From the IMG/VR virus record IMGVR_UViG_3300036792_000069, positions 1 to 22,181 of that record: a stretch of DNA of 22,181 nt. One strand, written 5' to 3'. The stretch comes from a virus. The notes under the pieces were generated by a model. The model was given only the letters and a program-made list of their open reading frames with translations. It was not told where the DNA came from and made no database searches. Positions 1 through 7,561 of this stretch are shown in pieces. Within the stretch, counting starts at the first letter, position 1. Every line of letters begins with the position of its first letter. Position numbers and translations under genes: made by a program.

Positions 1-923
1 AGCGGACGCACCGCGTTGGCGGCATTGGTGATCAGCGTAAGGAACGATGCTGGTGGCGTGCCGGAGCCATCATCGGCGACAACGAAGAAATAGCCGGGTC
101 GATAGCTGCCGTCATAGTTATAGAGCTCCGTCAACGTCCACTGTACGGTGACGTCGGTGCCCTCAATCGAGGCATTGAGGCCGTAAAAATCGCCGCGGGA
201 AAGACCAAGGATGTAGTCGGCGAAGCGCTTCTTCAGCGCGCTGTCACCCTCCTGGTTTGCGCCATTGAAGAAATCTGCCGCGTTCGTCACCGTATCGATG
301 CCGGAGATCGGCGCCGTCATGGTGTTGATGCTGCCGGCGAGGACATTGCCGCCGATGCCGGCGGTCTTGGCCTGGACGGCGACATCGATGGAGGCGACGC
401 TGGAGGCAAGGGTGTAGCCGCCGAGCGATGCCGAATAGTTCGGATTCGTCGTATCGGCGATCACCACGAAGACCTCACTGCCGTCTGCGGTTTGCGCCGT
501 TGCAGCGGCGATCACGCCAGCATTGGTGATGTTACCGAAGGCGTCGACCTTCGATGCTGCGGGGATGAAGCAGGTGCTCGGCGCCGCGGTGAAGCGAGCG
601 AAGGTCAGCGTACCCGTGGCCGACTGCGATCCGAGCCGCGGTGATCCACCGGGCAGGGCGGCGGTTTGGCTGCCGGCGATCACCGGCATGAAGTCTGCCG
701 TGAAAGTGTCGACATCGATGCCGGTTGCGGTCGATAGACGCATCGCCTTCAAGAGCTCCAGCACCAAAGTCTGGAACCAGAGGAAGAGACCGGCGAAACC
801 TTCGACGATGGCGCGCAGTGTCGAGCCAATCGAAAAGTTGATCAGCTTGCTGGCGCGGCCCTGGATGCCGGCAATCGTGTTGGTTACGATTTGGGCAAAG
901 GATTTCGTTGGCAGAGTCGCCAT
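1..923 (-). CDS. Baseplate assembly protein J-like (Mu gp47 / P2 gpJ family), 3' end cut off
   Basis: Reading leftward from the ATG at 923 the frame stays open to the window edge, about 307 codons with no stop. It begins MATLPTKSFAQIVTNTIAG. Baseplate J proteins form the wedge ring that surrounds the hub in contractile tails and carry the tail fibres. Family features seen here are an N-terminal helical region with FSIGSTLRAIVEGFAGLF near residues 30-50, a beta-rich middle, and an acidic-then-basic stretch NQEGDSALKKRFADYILGL in the last third. That stretch matches the conserved block before the second half of the family. The gene sits 35 bases downstream of the gp25/gpW-like gene, the order expected in Mu and P2. 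The ribosome binding site is weak (AAGG about 12 bases upstream). Family assignment is confident; the missing C-terminus cannot be judged. Confidence 0.9.
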   Translation of the reverse strand, partial: MATLPTKSFAQIVTNTIAGIQGRASKLINFSIGSTLRAIVEGFAGLFLWFQTLVLELLKAMRLSTATGIDVDTFTADFMPVIAGSQTAALPGGSPRLGSQSATGTLTFARFTAAPSTCFIPAASKVDAFGNITNAGVIAAATAQTADGSEVFVVIADTTNPNYSASLGGYTLASSVASIDVAVQAKTAGIGGNVLAGSINTMTAPISGIDTVTNAADFFNGANQEGDSALKKRFADYILGLSRGDFYGLNASIEGTDVTVQWTLTELYNYDGSYRPGYFFVVADDGSGTPPASFLTLITNAANAVRP

Positions 924-958
924 GATGCAGAGCTACCTTTTAGGAAAGCGGTGTTGGA

Positions 959-1327
959 TCAGGCCGTGATCGTGAAAGACACGGACAAGCCGGTGCGGGC
1001 ATCCCAATACTGGATACCGATCACGGTGAGATCGGCCTGGTTGGGATCGCGCTGCACCGTGATGATGGCGGGCGGGTTCGTTGCCACCGAGGCTTCGAGA
1101 TTGAGCTGCTGCTGGCAAATCGACTTGATCTGCGACACCGACAGAACGGAGCCGATCTTTTGCGGCAAGCCGGCGCCGTACTCCTTATGCCAGACGTAAC
1201 CTTCGACGGCGGTGAACAGTCGCCGCTCGAGTCGTTGCCTGACCTCATCGTCACCGTCGACAACGAAGAGATCGCCGGTGGGATCGTCCTGGAAGTCGTC
1301 GTGCCATTCCAGAGATACGTCAGCCAT
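959..1327 (-). CDS. Baseplate wedge protein, gp25/gpW-like (Mu gp46 type), 122 aa
   Basis: A small acidic protein starting MADVSLEWHDDFQDDPTGD. The family (T4 gp25, P2 gpW, Mu gp46) forms the baseplate wedge core and starts sheath polymerisation. Visible features are the EVRQRLERRLFTAVEGYVWH helix near residues 28-47, the KEYGAGLP turn just after it, and a C-terminal beta region with TVIGIQYWDARTG, as in the family. Its length of 122 residues is normal. It lies between a hypothetical baseplate gene, whose stop is one base upstream of this ATG, and the baseplate J gene, which is the canonical W-then-J order. Translation is probably coupled to the upstream gene. Confidence is high for the family, from both motif pattern and synteny. 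Confidence 0.88.
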   Translation of the reverse strand: MADVSLEWHDDFQDDPTGDLFVVDGDDEVRQRLERRLFTAVEGYVWHKEYGAGLPQKIGSVLSVSQIKSICQQQLNLEASVATNPPAIITVQRDPNQADLTVIGIQYWDARTGLSVSFTITA

Positions 1328-1328
1328 C

Positions 1329-2300
1329 TCACCATCCCGTCGTCACGTCGAGGGCGATCACATTCGCCACCGTAGTCAGCCCGGCGATCACCGCGTTCTT
1401 TGTGGCCTTGACCACCGTTTCGTTGTTGCGCTGGTTCTGGATCGCCGTGATGACGGCGAACTGATCGGCGAGCGTGAAGTTCGGGAAACTGGTCTGCCCG
1501 ATGGGCAACATCTTCACCGCGGCCGTCAGCGCCGAGATTGCCGATGGACCGGTATAGGCGCCTGACGCTTCAAAGGTTGTCCCAAGCGTCGACCCGACAA
1601 GATCGTTTGATGTCCCAAGCGTTGTGCCTGCAAAGGTGGTGTCCACCGAGGTGGCGACGGTCTCGTTGATGGTGAGGAAGTTGGAGCTGAGAGTTGACGC
1701 CAGAGCGTTTGTGTAACTGTTGATGCTGCCGAAGGTACCGTTCAAAATACCGTTCAGAGAAGAGGCCTCTGAAGCGGTGTAAGTGTTCACCTCACCGAAG
1801 GTCGTGCCGATGTCGCCGAGCTGCGTGTTGAGCGAGGTGACGAGGTCGGAGATCGCTGTCGCTATGTCGGTCTGGGTGGTGTTGAGATCGGAGATCAGTG
1901 CGGCCACGGCCGGCAACCACGATCCGATATTGAGCGGTCCCGACAGGATGTCGGTTGGATCGAAGCTGAAGGTGCCGAGTGAGGTCGCTACCGAGACCGG
2001 CGCCTGGATTTTGGAAAGATAGATCGCCTGCACAAATTCGGTCTTGACCATCTGGGCCTGCGCCAAGGTGAGACCATTGGCGATTTGCGCCGTCATCCAC
2101 GCATCGATGATGGTCTGATATGGCGACGGGTCCGTGAAGGTTGTGCGAAGAGCGACACCGGTTGCGGGTTCGACGAAGCCGCTGCCGTTTTCGTTCCAGA
2201 TGACATAAGCCACCGTGGTGTCTAGCGACGAACAATCCACCGAAGCCGCGACATTGTCGATGGCGACGAGATTGTCTTTTCGGCTGATAAAAAATCTCAT
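1329..2300 (-). CDS. Baseplate-associated protein of unknown function, 323 aa
   Basis: I do not recognise a named family. The start ATG at 2300 overlaps the stop of the spike gene as ATGA, so the two are translationally coupled. Residues 1-100 look globular (MRFFISRKDNLVAIDNVAAS, then an aromatic-rich part and a helical AQAQMVKTEFVQAIY stretch). Residues 133-245 are strongly Thr/Ser/Leu/Gly rich with regularly spaced hydrophobics (LISDL, AISDLVTSL, TTLGTS, STLGTTF), resembling a repeating coiled or fibrous segment. Residues 250-323 return to a helical globular pattern with two repeats of hydrophobics and a Trp at the C-terminus. Its location between spike and gp25-like genes implies a baseplate or short-fibre role. 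This is inference from position only; a structural comparison would be needed to name it. Confidence 0.6.
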   Translation of the reverse strand: MRFFISRKDNLVAIDNVAASVDCSSLDTTVAYVIWNENGSGFVEPATGVALRTTFTDPSPYQTIIDAWMTAQIANGLTLAQAQMVKTEFVQAIYLSKIQAPVSVATSLGTFSFDPTDILSGPLNIGSWLPAVAALISDLNTTQTDIATAISDLVTSLNTQLGDIGTTFGEVNTYTASEASSLNGILNGTFGSINSYTNALASTLSSNFLTINETVATSVDTTFAGTTLGTSNDLVGSTLGTTFEASGAYTGPSAISALTAAVKMLPIGQTSFPNFTLADQFAVITAIQNQRNNETVVKATKNAVIAGLTTVANVIALDVTTGW

Positions 2301-3094
2301 GTAACGGTGACCAGTCCCGCAAGATTGGCGATATCGACTGCGCCGGCGGTATCGATGGTCCCAAGCTGAGCGGCCGGCTTGCCGCCCTGGCTGCCGAGGT
2401 GGGTATCGCCGACCGTGTTGATGATGCCCGCAGTGACGGTGACAGCACCACCATTCGCGTTGACAGCGATGTCGCCGCTCGTTGAAGTGATGGTAATGTC
2501 ACCCTTGGCGGTTTGGGTGATCGTGTTGTTGGTCGACGTGATCGTGATATTGCCTTTGCCGTCGTGAACGGTGGTTGCACCATTGCCGTCAGTCCAGGAG
2601 ATCGAGCCGTCTTTCAGGAACTTGATCTGCTGACCGTCGCCACCTTGGCCACCATCTCCAGAATCCGGCGTCGGTCCGCCACTCTTCTGGAATTTGGTGT
2701 AGAAGATCATCTCGCCGGGCTCGGCCTTCGGCGGATGGTCGGTATCGGAGTGAACGCGCTGGACGACCTTGCCGCTTTCGAAGTCGCCTTCATGGAAGCG
2801 AACGATGACCTGGTCGCCCTGGTTATCCTTCATCGGGCCGGCTTGACCGCCCTGCCCCTTTGAATTGACACCGCCCTTGCCGGGTTGCAGGCCGATGACG
2901 ATGCCGTAGGTCTCGCCGATGTGGCCGGTCTCAATCGGCAGCCAACCGGTCTCCTGCCCGCCGGGCTGGATCGCGACCTTGGCGAGATACTTGTCGGGAT
3001 CGTAGCTCGTGACGATGCCGTGGCGCTCGGTGTGCTTTGCCGCCCACCAGCGCTCCAGAATGCTGAGGATGTGATCCTCGAAGTCGTCACTCAT
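2297..3094 (-). CDS. Baseplate spike (central puncturing) protein, Mu gp45 / P2 gpV type, 265 aa
   Basis: The start is the ATG at 3094, which overlaps the stop of the hub gene as ATGA; a much longer upstream reading would run through that gene. The protein has the layout of phage tail spikes. Residues 24-115 form an OB-fold-like part (HGIVTSYDPDKYLAKVAIQP, ending ESGKVVQRVHS). A Gly-rich flexible insertion follows at about 137-155 (GGQGGDGQQ). Residues 160-225 form a short-period beta repeat (NITITSTNN, DITITSTSGDIAVNANG), typical of the trimeric beta-helix that pierces the outer membrane. No PAAR-like tip gene is seen nearby; the tip may be the last 40 residues (GDTHLGSQGGK). Neighbours are the hub upstream and the gp25-like region downstream, as in Mu. 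Confidence 0.87.
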   Translation of the reverse strand: MSDDFEDHILSILERWWAAKHTERHGIVTSYDPDKYLAKVAIQPGGQETGWLPIETGHIGETYGIVIGLQPGKGGVNSKGQGGQAGPMKDNQGDQVIVRFHEGDFESGKVVQRVHSDTDHPPKAEPGEMIFYTKFQKSGGPTPDSGDGGQGGDGQQIKFLKDGSISWTDGNGATTVHDGKGNITITSTNNTITQTAKGDITITSTSGDIAVNANGGAVTVTAGIINTVGDTHLGSQGGKPAAQLGTIDTAGAVDIANLAGLVTVT

Positions 3095-4113
3095 GACGCC
3101 GATCTTCCCTTCTTCGGCGACCGCGCAGTGATGTGCGTGAGGTAGCCATCCATTCCAAAGACGTGCGACGTATGATCGATGTCGTAGGTCTGGTCGAAAA
3201 ACGTGGTACCGCTGACCGAAAGGCCCATGCCCGCCGTCACCGATGGATCGCCGACCACGGTTGCGGTCACCTTGAACTCGTGCTGCGCCTTGCCGTTGGC
3301 GCGCGCCGTGGCGCGGGCGTCGACATCCTGCTGCTGCATCGTCGGCAGATGAAATTCGTATTCGATTGGCCCGCCGTTGCCCTCGACGGTCTTCTCGCTT
3401 TGAAAGACCTGCTTCTTTTTCGGATGCCAGGACTTGACGGTGACCTTGATGGTTTTGCCGGCCTCGATGTTGCGGCGGATCCTGAACTTCAGCGCATCGG
3501 ACGAGATCGGTTCCTGATCCTGGTTGATGCTGATCGAATAGTTGCCGGTCGGGCTGCCATACGGCGCATAGTGAAAGAGGCCGTTTTGATCGACCCACCA
3601 TCTCGCACCATCGATATAGGCGAGCTTGGAGATGATCTGGGCATAGTTGAGGTTCGACGTCAGCTTGACGTAGTCCTGCTCCAGCTTCTTGCCGGCCATG
3701 TTGCCGCTGGAGAAGACATCGCCGGAAAGACCGACGCGACCGATCAGCGTGTTGACGATGTCGGATGTTTTCTGGTTGAGAAACTTCTCGTTGCTCTTTT
3801 TATCGTGCAGCTTCTTCGATTTGTCGCGGCCGGTGACGTGGATGGTGCGCGCGATATAGTCGAAGGCAACATCGTCGACCTCGCCGGTAAACAGCGTCGC
3901 CACTGCACCGCGCGCCAGCACCGAGATGGTGGCATCATTGTCGCCGAGGTTCGCGAGAGCCGCATAAGCGCCGGGATACGACAGCGGCATCGTGCAGGAG
4001 AAGCGCGATGTCTTCCGCTTCGAGCTGTTGTCGACAGTGCCGTGCTCGACGGGCCATGTACCGTTGCAGTTGAGCCATGCCGCATGAGGCCCAACGCCGG
4101 TCGTGATCGCCAT
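3091..4113 (-). CDS. Baseplate hub protein, gpD / Mu gp44 / T4 gp27-like, 340 aa
   Basis: I chose the ATG at 4113, four bases after the stop of the LysM-like gene, because the upstream in-frame codons overlap that gene. The protein matches the hub family in its pattern. It has a ligand-like N-terminal beta region with LFTGEVDDVAFDYIARTIHV near residues 75-95 (the widespread 'G.I....d.......l.v.grD' block), then GRDKSKKLHDK. A helical segment follows with LNQKTSDIVNTLI (the hub family's 'tasdv...ia...Gl'). Next comes RWWVDQNGLFHYAP, the family's 'W.d.dG.l.f'. The hub trimer joins tube and spike. The C-terminus ends in a basic tail (SPKKGRSAS). Its stop overlaps the spike start, so the two partners are probably made in a fixed ratio. 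Confidence 0.85.
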   Translation of the reverse strand: MAITTGVGPHAAWLNCNGTWPVEHGTVDNSSKRKTSRFSCTMPLSYPGAYAALANLGDNDATISVLARGAVATLFTGEVDDVAFDYIARTIHVTGRDKSKKLHDKKSNEKFLNQKTSDIVNTLIGRVGLSGDVFSSGNMAGKKLEQDYVKLTSNLNYAQIISKLAYIDGARWWVDQNGLFHYAPYGSPTGNYSISINQDQEPISSDALKFRIRRNIEAGKTIKVTVKSWHPKKKQVFQSEKTVEGNGGPIEYEFHLPTMQQQDVDARATARANGKAQHEFKVTATVVGDPSVTAGMGLSVSGTTFFDQTYDIDHTSHVFGMDGYLTHITARSPKKGRSAS

Positions 4114-4117
4114 TGCT

Positions 4118-4339
4118 TCAGAGCCCCAGGATGCCGGTCTGCGCACCGGCCGGGAAAACCGGCGGGATCAGGATGTCGGCCTGCGCCGTGACCCATGGAT
4201 CGTCCAGGCCGTTGAGCTGCGCGATGGCAGCCCACTGCATGGGATCGCCTGCCTCGACCATGGCGAGATGGAATAGCGTCGTGTTGGAGACGCGGTCGAC
4301 CTTGGCCGGCACGGTTGATGCGATGAAACCGACGGTCAT
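4118..4339 (-). CDS. LysM-like small tail protein (gpX / hub-adjacent), 73 aa
   Basis: The ATG at 4339 overlaps the preceding stop as ATGA, which fixes the start; upstream codons lie in the neighbouring gene. The 73-residue product has the LysM-type pattern: a first helix TTLFHLAMVEAGDP, then QWAAIAQLNGLDDPW, then ADILIPP near the end. P2 gpX and related small tail proteins carry one such fold and sit next to the hub gene, where they are thought to bridge baseplate hub and tube. Length and position fit. Whether it binds peptidoglycan is not shown; in tails the fold often has only a structural role. Confidence 0.75.
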   Translation of the reverse strand: MTVGFIASTVPAKVDRVSNTTLFHLAMVEAGDPMQWAAIAQLNGLDDPWVTAQADILIPPVFPAGAQTGILGL

Positions 4340-4647
4340 GGCAGCATGTCCAGATTGCTGACGACGCGGCCGGTGACGCCGCGCCACAGGGATAGGGTTT
4401 GCTGGTCGTTGGAGGCGTCGACCACCGAGAGGACACCGGAGACGATGGTCTTGACGTCGGCGGTCGCGGCCCAGGTGTCGAGCAGTGACGTTTCCGTCAG
4501 CGTCTCCTGGATGCTGTCGACAAGGGCGGCCGCATTGAGCTTGAGAGCGGTGCGCGTTGCCTGCGATGCGTTCACCAGCGGCTGCGCCGCGGTGACCTGC
4601 GCCTCGAGACTTTCGAGCGCGTCTGTGATCGTCGACGGAATGCTCAT
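4336..4647 (-). CDS. Small tail protein of unknown function, 103 aa
   Basis: It starts at the ATG at 4647, overlapping the stop of the gpU-like gene as ATGA, and its own stop overlaps the LysM-like gene in the same way. The protein is mostly helical with Ala, Leu, Thr and Val (SIPSTITDALESLEAQVTAA), and ends VSNLDMLP. No catalytic motif is visible and I do not recognise a family. The tight overlaps on both sides show it belongs to the tape measure-to-hub translation unit. It is most likely a minor baseplate or tube-initiator component, by position only. Confidence 0.65.
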   Translation of the reverse strand: MSIPSTITDALESLEAQVTAAQPLVNASQATRTALKLNAAALVDSIQETLTETSLLDTWAATADVKTIVSGVLSVVDASNDQQTLSLWRGVTGRVVSNLDMLP

Positions 4648-5084
4648 TGCTGACTCAAGGCGAGAGAGATATCAGACAGGACAAGATCATCGATGCTTCC
4701 AGTCGAGACACCGAGGAGACCGAGCGATGGATTTTGGTAGACGGTGCAGGAGACGCGATAGTCCACCAGCACAGGCATGCGTCGAACCTCGTAAATGAAG
4801 CTTTTGATGATGACGGAGCGAAACTGGCCGCCCCAGGTCAGCGGCAGCACTTGGCCGGCGGCGCGCATCGCATCGAGCTGCAGTGCCGTGCTGTAGGCAT
4901 TGTCACCGAAGAACTGGCCATGCCATCGGACGTCGGCCTCGTCAGGTCCGAGCGTATCGATGACACGATTGCCGCCAGGAAGCTTGTGCACCACCATCCA
5001 TTGATGGCCGCCGCCCGGCATCGCCTCGGGCGTCGAGAAGTCATCGAAGGTGATACCTCCGAGGGTCAGAACATCGGCAGGCAT
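4644..5084 (-). CDS. gpU-like baseplate/tail protein, 146 aa
   Basis: The ATG at 5084 is preceded by GAGGGA at a usual distance. The protein has the layout of the P2 gpU-like group and of the N-terminal part of Mu gpN-type proteins. It starts VLTLGGITFDDF, then HKLPGGNRVIDTLG and DVRWHGQFFG, then a helix QLDAMRAAGQVLPLTWGG and a strand pair with RVSCTVYQNP. In these families the block 'aL......G....L.wGg' and the final beta strands are conserved. It lies directly after the tape measure, where gpU/gpN-like proteins are expected. Such proteins initiate the tube at the baseplate or cap it. The exact subfamily is uncertain because the similarity is only at pattern level. Confidence 0.7.
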   Translation of the reverse strand: MPADVLTLGGITFDDFSTPEAMPGGGHQWMVVHKLPGGNRVIDTLGPDEADVRWHGQFFGDNAYSTALQLDAMRAAGQVLPLTWGGQFRSVIIKSFIYEVRRMPVLVDYRVSCTVYQNPSLGLLGVSTGSIDDLVLSDISLALSQQ

Positions 5085-5099
5085 TGTTCCGTCCCTCGG

Positions 5100-6878
5100 T
5101 CAGATGTCGTCCGAATGGTCACTGCCGGCGGACCAGCGCGACGCGTCGTTGCCGTCCGGCGAGCCGGTCGGATAGTCATAGAGCTGGGCGAGCTGATCGG
5201 AAATGGCTTGCGCCAGCGTTCGACCATCCACATTGAGATTGAGCGAGATCGGCTGCGCCCGCATCGGCCGCTCACCGGGATGGAAGGCCATCGGAGCGGC
5301 ACTGCCGTTGAACTCGGGATTGCCGAGGTCTTTGAAGGCCTTGCCGATGTTACCGAAGATGCCCTTCACCTTGTCATAGAGGCTCGCGATCTCGCCAACG
5401 AAAGCGGCAATCGCGTTCTTTATGCCATCGAACATACTGACGATGCTGTGCCAGTTCAGCGCGATCAGTGCACCAAGAGCCGCCACAACCCCGGCGATCA
5501 ATCCTCCAGCACCAACCAGCGGAGCAAGACCAACGACAATCGCCGCGGCGCCGAGAGCGGTGAGGCCTACGGCAAGAGCGGCGATGGACTTCATGACCTC
5601 GGAGACAGCTTGCGGATGCGCGTTTGCGAACGAGGTCGCCGTGTTGAGCGCGGACGTGATGCCCTGCAGGATCTTGACGAAGTTTTCTCCGTTCGCACCG
5701 CCGATGGCAACCATGAGGTTATGCCATGCGGAATGCATCGCGGTCAGATTGGCGTTGACGTTCTGGGAGAAACCCTTCAGGCCCTGATCGACGGTGGCGC
5801 CCTGTTCCAGGCCCTTGGTGTCCCGGTCGATCTGTTGACGCGCCAACATCATGTCGGACACGAAACGCTGCGTGGTCTGACGGCCAAGAATGCGCGACAG
5901 CGCAATCATCTGCCCGTCTTTGTCGTTGATGCCCTTGGCCTCAAGCGCCTTCATCACCGTATCGGCGAACTTGATCGGGTCGTCCTTGACCAGAGCAGTC
6001 ATCCGCTTCGCGCCGGCATCCGTCATGATGACGCGGCCGTGGTCGCTGGTCCATTCGTCGGGATGGAGCAGACCGTACTGCTGCAGCGCTTCGGCGTTGC
6101 GCTTGAACATCGTGCCGGTCATCTGCTGTCGCAAGGACAGCAACGACGTGCCGGCGCGGGCGCCTCCCATCATCTGGGACATGATCATCATGTGCTCGTA
6201 TCCCTCTTTCGAGAGACCTCGCAGCGCGATGCCGCCGCCTTGCTGGCCGAGCTGCATCAGCGTTTGGGCGTTCACCTGACCGTGGCTCGAGGCCTCGGCG
6301 ATGGCGGCCATATCGAACCACTCTTTGACCTTCTCGGGGTCAATTTTGCCTTTATCGTCGGTCAGGCGACCGGCCAATTCGCCGGCGCGCATCAAGGTGT
6401 TGATGCTCTGCTCGGGATGGCTGTCGGGATGGCGCAGCTGCATGAGACGCGCGTATCGGGACGCGTATGGCAGCAGCTCCTGCGCCTCCTTCGGGTCCTG
6501 GATCACGCCATAGATGCCACCGTACATTCCGGTGATATCCTCGACCTTCATGCCGAGTTGCTGGCCGAGCTGGTAGGACTGTTTCTGGATGGCGCCGCTC
6601 TGGACCAAGGAGGCAACCTTGGGATTGAGCTGCGAGACCTTGGTCAGCGCATCCTGGAAATCTGCCGCCTTCTCGGCGAGTTCCTTCATGACGCCGAGCA
6701 TCATCGTGCCGCCGAGGACGGCCGCGGCACCCAGGATCGCGGGTTTCCAGCCCTGGAACCCCTTTTGGATCTCGCCGATGTTCCCCCTGAGACCCAGCAA
6801 GTCCTTGGTGATGACGGCCAGCGCGGACGAAACGCCGTTCGTCAAGACGAGGCTGACACCTACCTTGTAAACGTCCAC
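5100..6878 (-). CDS. Tail tape measure protein, 592 aa
   Basis: A GTG at 6878 is the likely start: AGGTGA lies five bases upstream and the protein begins MDVYKVGVSLVLTNGV. The tape measure fills the tail tube, sets its length and leaves ahead of the DNA. Features seen are a hydrophobic segment near residues 45-62, a long helical Gln/Met/Ala-rich body, a hydrophobic Gly/Ala block at about 428-474, and a C-terminal segment with NLNVDGRTLAQAISDQLAQL, common in Mu-like tape measures. At about 0.15 nm per residue this predicts a tail of roughly 90 nm, short for a myovirus. Unlike most phages, the gene does not directly follow the chaperone; a lysin, a gp10-like gene and an opposite-strand gene intervene. 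Confidence 0.9.
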   Translation of the reverse strand: MDVYKVGVSLVLTNGVSSALAVITKDLLGLRGNIGEIQKGFQGWKPAILGAAAVLGGTMMLGVMKELAEKAADFQDALTKVSQLNPKVASLVQSGAIQKQSYQLGQQLGMKVEDITGMYGGIYGVIQDPKEAQELLPYASRYARLMQLRHPDSHPEQSINTLMRAGELAGRLTDDKGKIDPEKVKEWFDMAAIAEASSHGQVNAQTLMQLGQQGGGIALRGLSKEGYEHMMIMSQMMGGARAGTSLLSLRQQMTGTMFKRNAEALQQYGLLHPDEWTSDHGRVIMTDAGAKRMTALVKDDPIKFADTVMKALEAKGINDKDGQMIALSRILGRQTTQRFVSDMMLARQQIDRDTKGLEQGATVDQGLKGFSQNVNANLTAMHSAWHNLMVAIGGANGENFVKILQGITSALNTATSFANAHPQAVSEVMKSIAALAVGLTALGAAAIVVGLAPLVGAGGLIAGVVAALGALIALNWHSIVSMFDGIKNAIAAFVGEIASLYDKVKGIFGNIGKAFKDLGNPEFNGSAAPMAFHPGERPMRAQPISLNLNVDGRTLAQAISDQLAQLYDYPTGSPDGNDASRWSAGSDHSDDI

Positions 6879-6934
6879 GTTTTCACCTATTGCGCTTTTT
6901 TCAGGGGTGCCCCTCGGGTCAAAGGAGACGGGTG

Positions 6935-7561
6935 ATGAGGTTGTTTTTCATCGGGCCGCGCCTTTTCGGCATTCGGCCAGGTATCAGCGTGAACCCAAGA
7001 GACCTGAAGAAGCTTGTCTCCAGCGGGACAGCCAGCAGCGCTGGCAGCATTACCGGAGGGTTCGTTTACGTCCTCAAGAACAAGTCCGGTCAGCACAAGA
7101 TCGGATCGTCGGTCGACCCCATCCAGCGCATCAACCAGCTGCAGACCGGATCGGCAGAACCTCTCGACTTCGCCTGGGTCGGTGTTTCGCCGGAAGGCGC
7201 CTACACCAGAATCGAGCGCTATGCTCACACCCTTCTCGAAGCCCAGAAGATACCAGGCGCCGGCGACGAATGGTTTGCAGTCCCGGCCTCCATCGCTATC
7301 GGTGCCGTTCATGAGGCCGCGATGCGTCTCGGCGATCCGATCCAGCAGGTGCAACCCGGCATGGTACCGCAGATACTCGCTGTGGCAGCCCAGGCAGCGC
7401 GCCTGGAAGCGCGCCCCGACGTCGGCAAGTATTGTGGAATACTCAATCCGTTGCCGCGCTACATCCGATGGCCGCTGACGGCCTTGTTCAGCCTCATCAT
7501 CGGTATCGCCGCCGCCGGCATCGTTTTCGTGATCGCGGCAATGATCCAGAGCGGAAGCTAA
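6935..7561 (+). CDS. T5orf172/MUG113-type GIY-YIG domain protein with C-terminal membrane helix, 208 aa
   Basis: This is the only plus-strand gene. ATG at 6935 is chosen because AAAGGAG lies seven bases upstream; a TTG at 6890 in the same frame has no such site. Residues 43-118 fit the T5orf172/MUG113 branch of the GIY-YIG fold: FVYVLKNKSGQHKIGSS (first motif VYVL, second KIG), an Arg at 65 in DPIQRINQLQTGS, and Glu94 in RIERYAH, followed by DEWFAV. Arg and Glu are the expected catalytic positions. Residues 179-203 form one hydrophobic helix (LTALFSLIIGIAAAGIVFVI), so the C-terminus is probably membrane-anchored. The gene lies antisense to the late operon between a gp10-like gene and the tape measure, and looks like an added moron gene. 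Function is unknown; a nuclease with a host-altering or exclusion role is inference. Confidence 0.8.
   Translation: MRLFFIGPRLFGIRPGISVNPRDLKKLVSSGTASSAGSITGGFVYVLKNKSGQHKIGSSVDPIQRINQLQTGSAEPLDFAWVGVSPEGAYTRIERYAHTLLEAQKIPGAGDEWFAVPASIAIGAVHEAAMRLGDPIQQVQPGMVPQILAVAAQAARLEARPDVGKYCGILNPLPRYIRWPLTALFSLIIGIAAAGIVFVIAAMIQSGS

Noticed and set aside
3094-3601. Extended N-terminus for the spike protein
   Set aside because: The in-frame extension overlaps the hub gene entirely and has shadow-like composition; the ATGA overlap at 3094 gives a normal start.
3133-4191. A 352-codon open frame on the plus strand over the hub gene
   Set aside because: Antisense shadow of the gpD-like hub. It has the same Arg/Asp/His-biased composition as other shadow frames and no ribosome binding site worth noting.
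6865-6893. Possible promoter for the plus-strand gene (TTGTAA, 17-base spacing, TATTGC)
   Set aside because: Only three of six positions match the minus-10 consensus and the minus-35 match is weak; too poor to list as a feature.
6903-6915. Short inverted repeat AGGGGTGCCCCT before the plus-strand gene
   Set aside because: Five-base arms and a two-base loop with no U-run in the right place on either strand; not a credible terminator or operator by itself.
4647-6935. A 762-codon open frame on the plus strand over the tape measure and gpU-like genes
   Set aside because: It is antisense to two recognisable minus-strand genes, its product is rich in Arg, His, Asp and Leu in the manner of GC-rich shadow frames, and it matches no family. 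The minus-strand genes have proper starts and neighbours.
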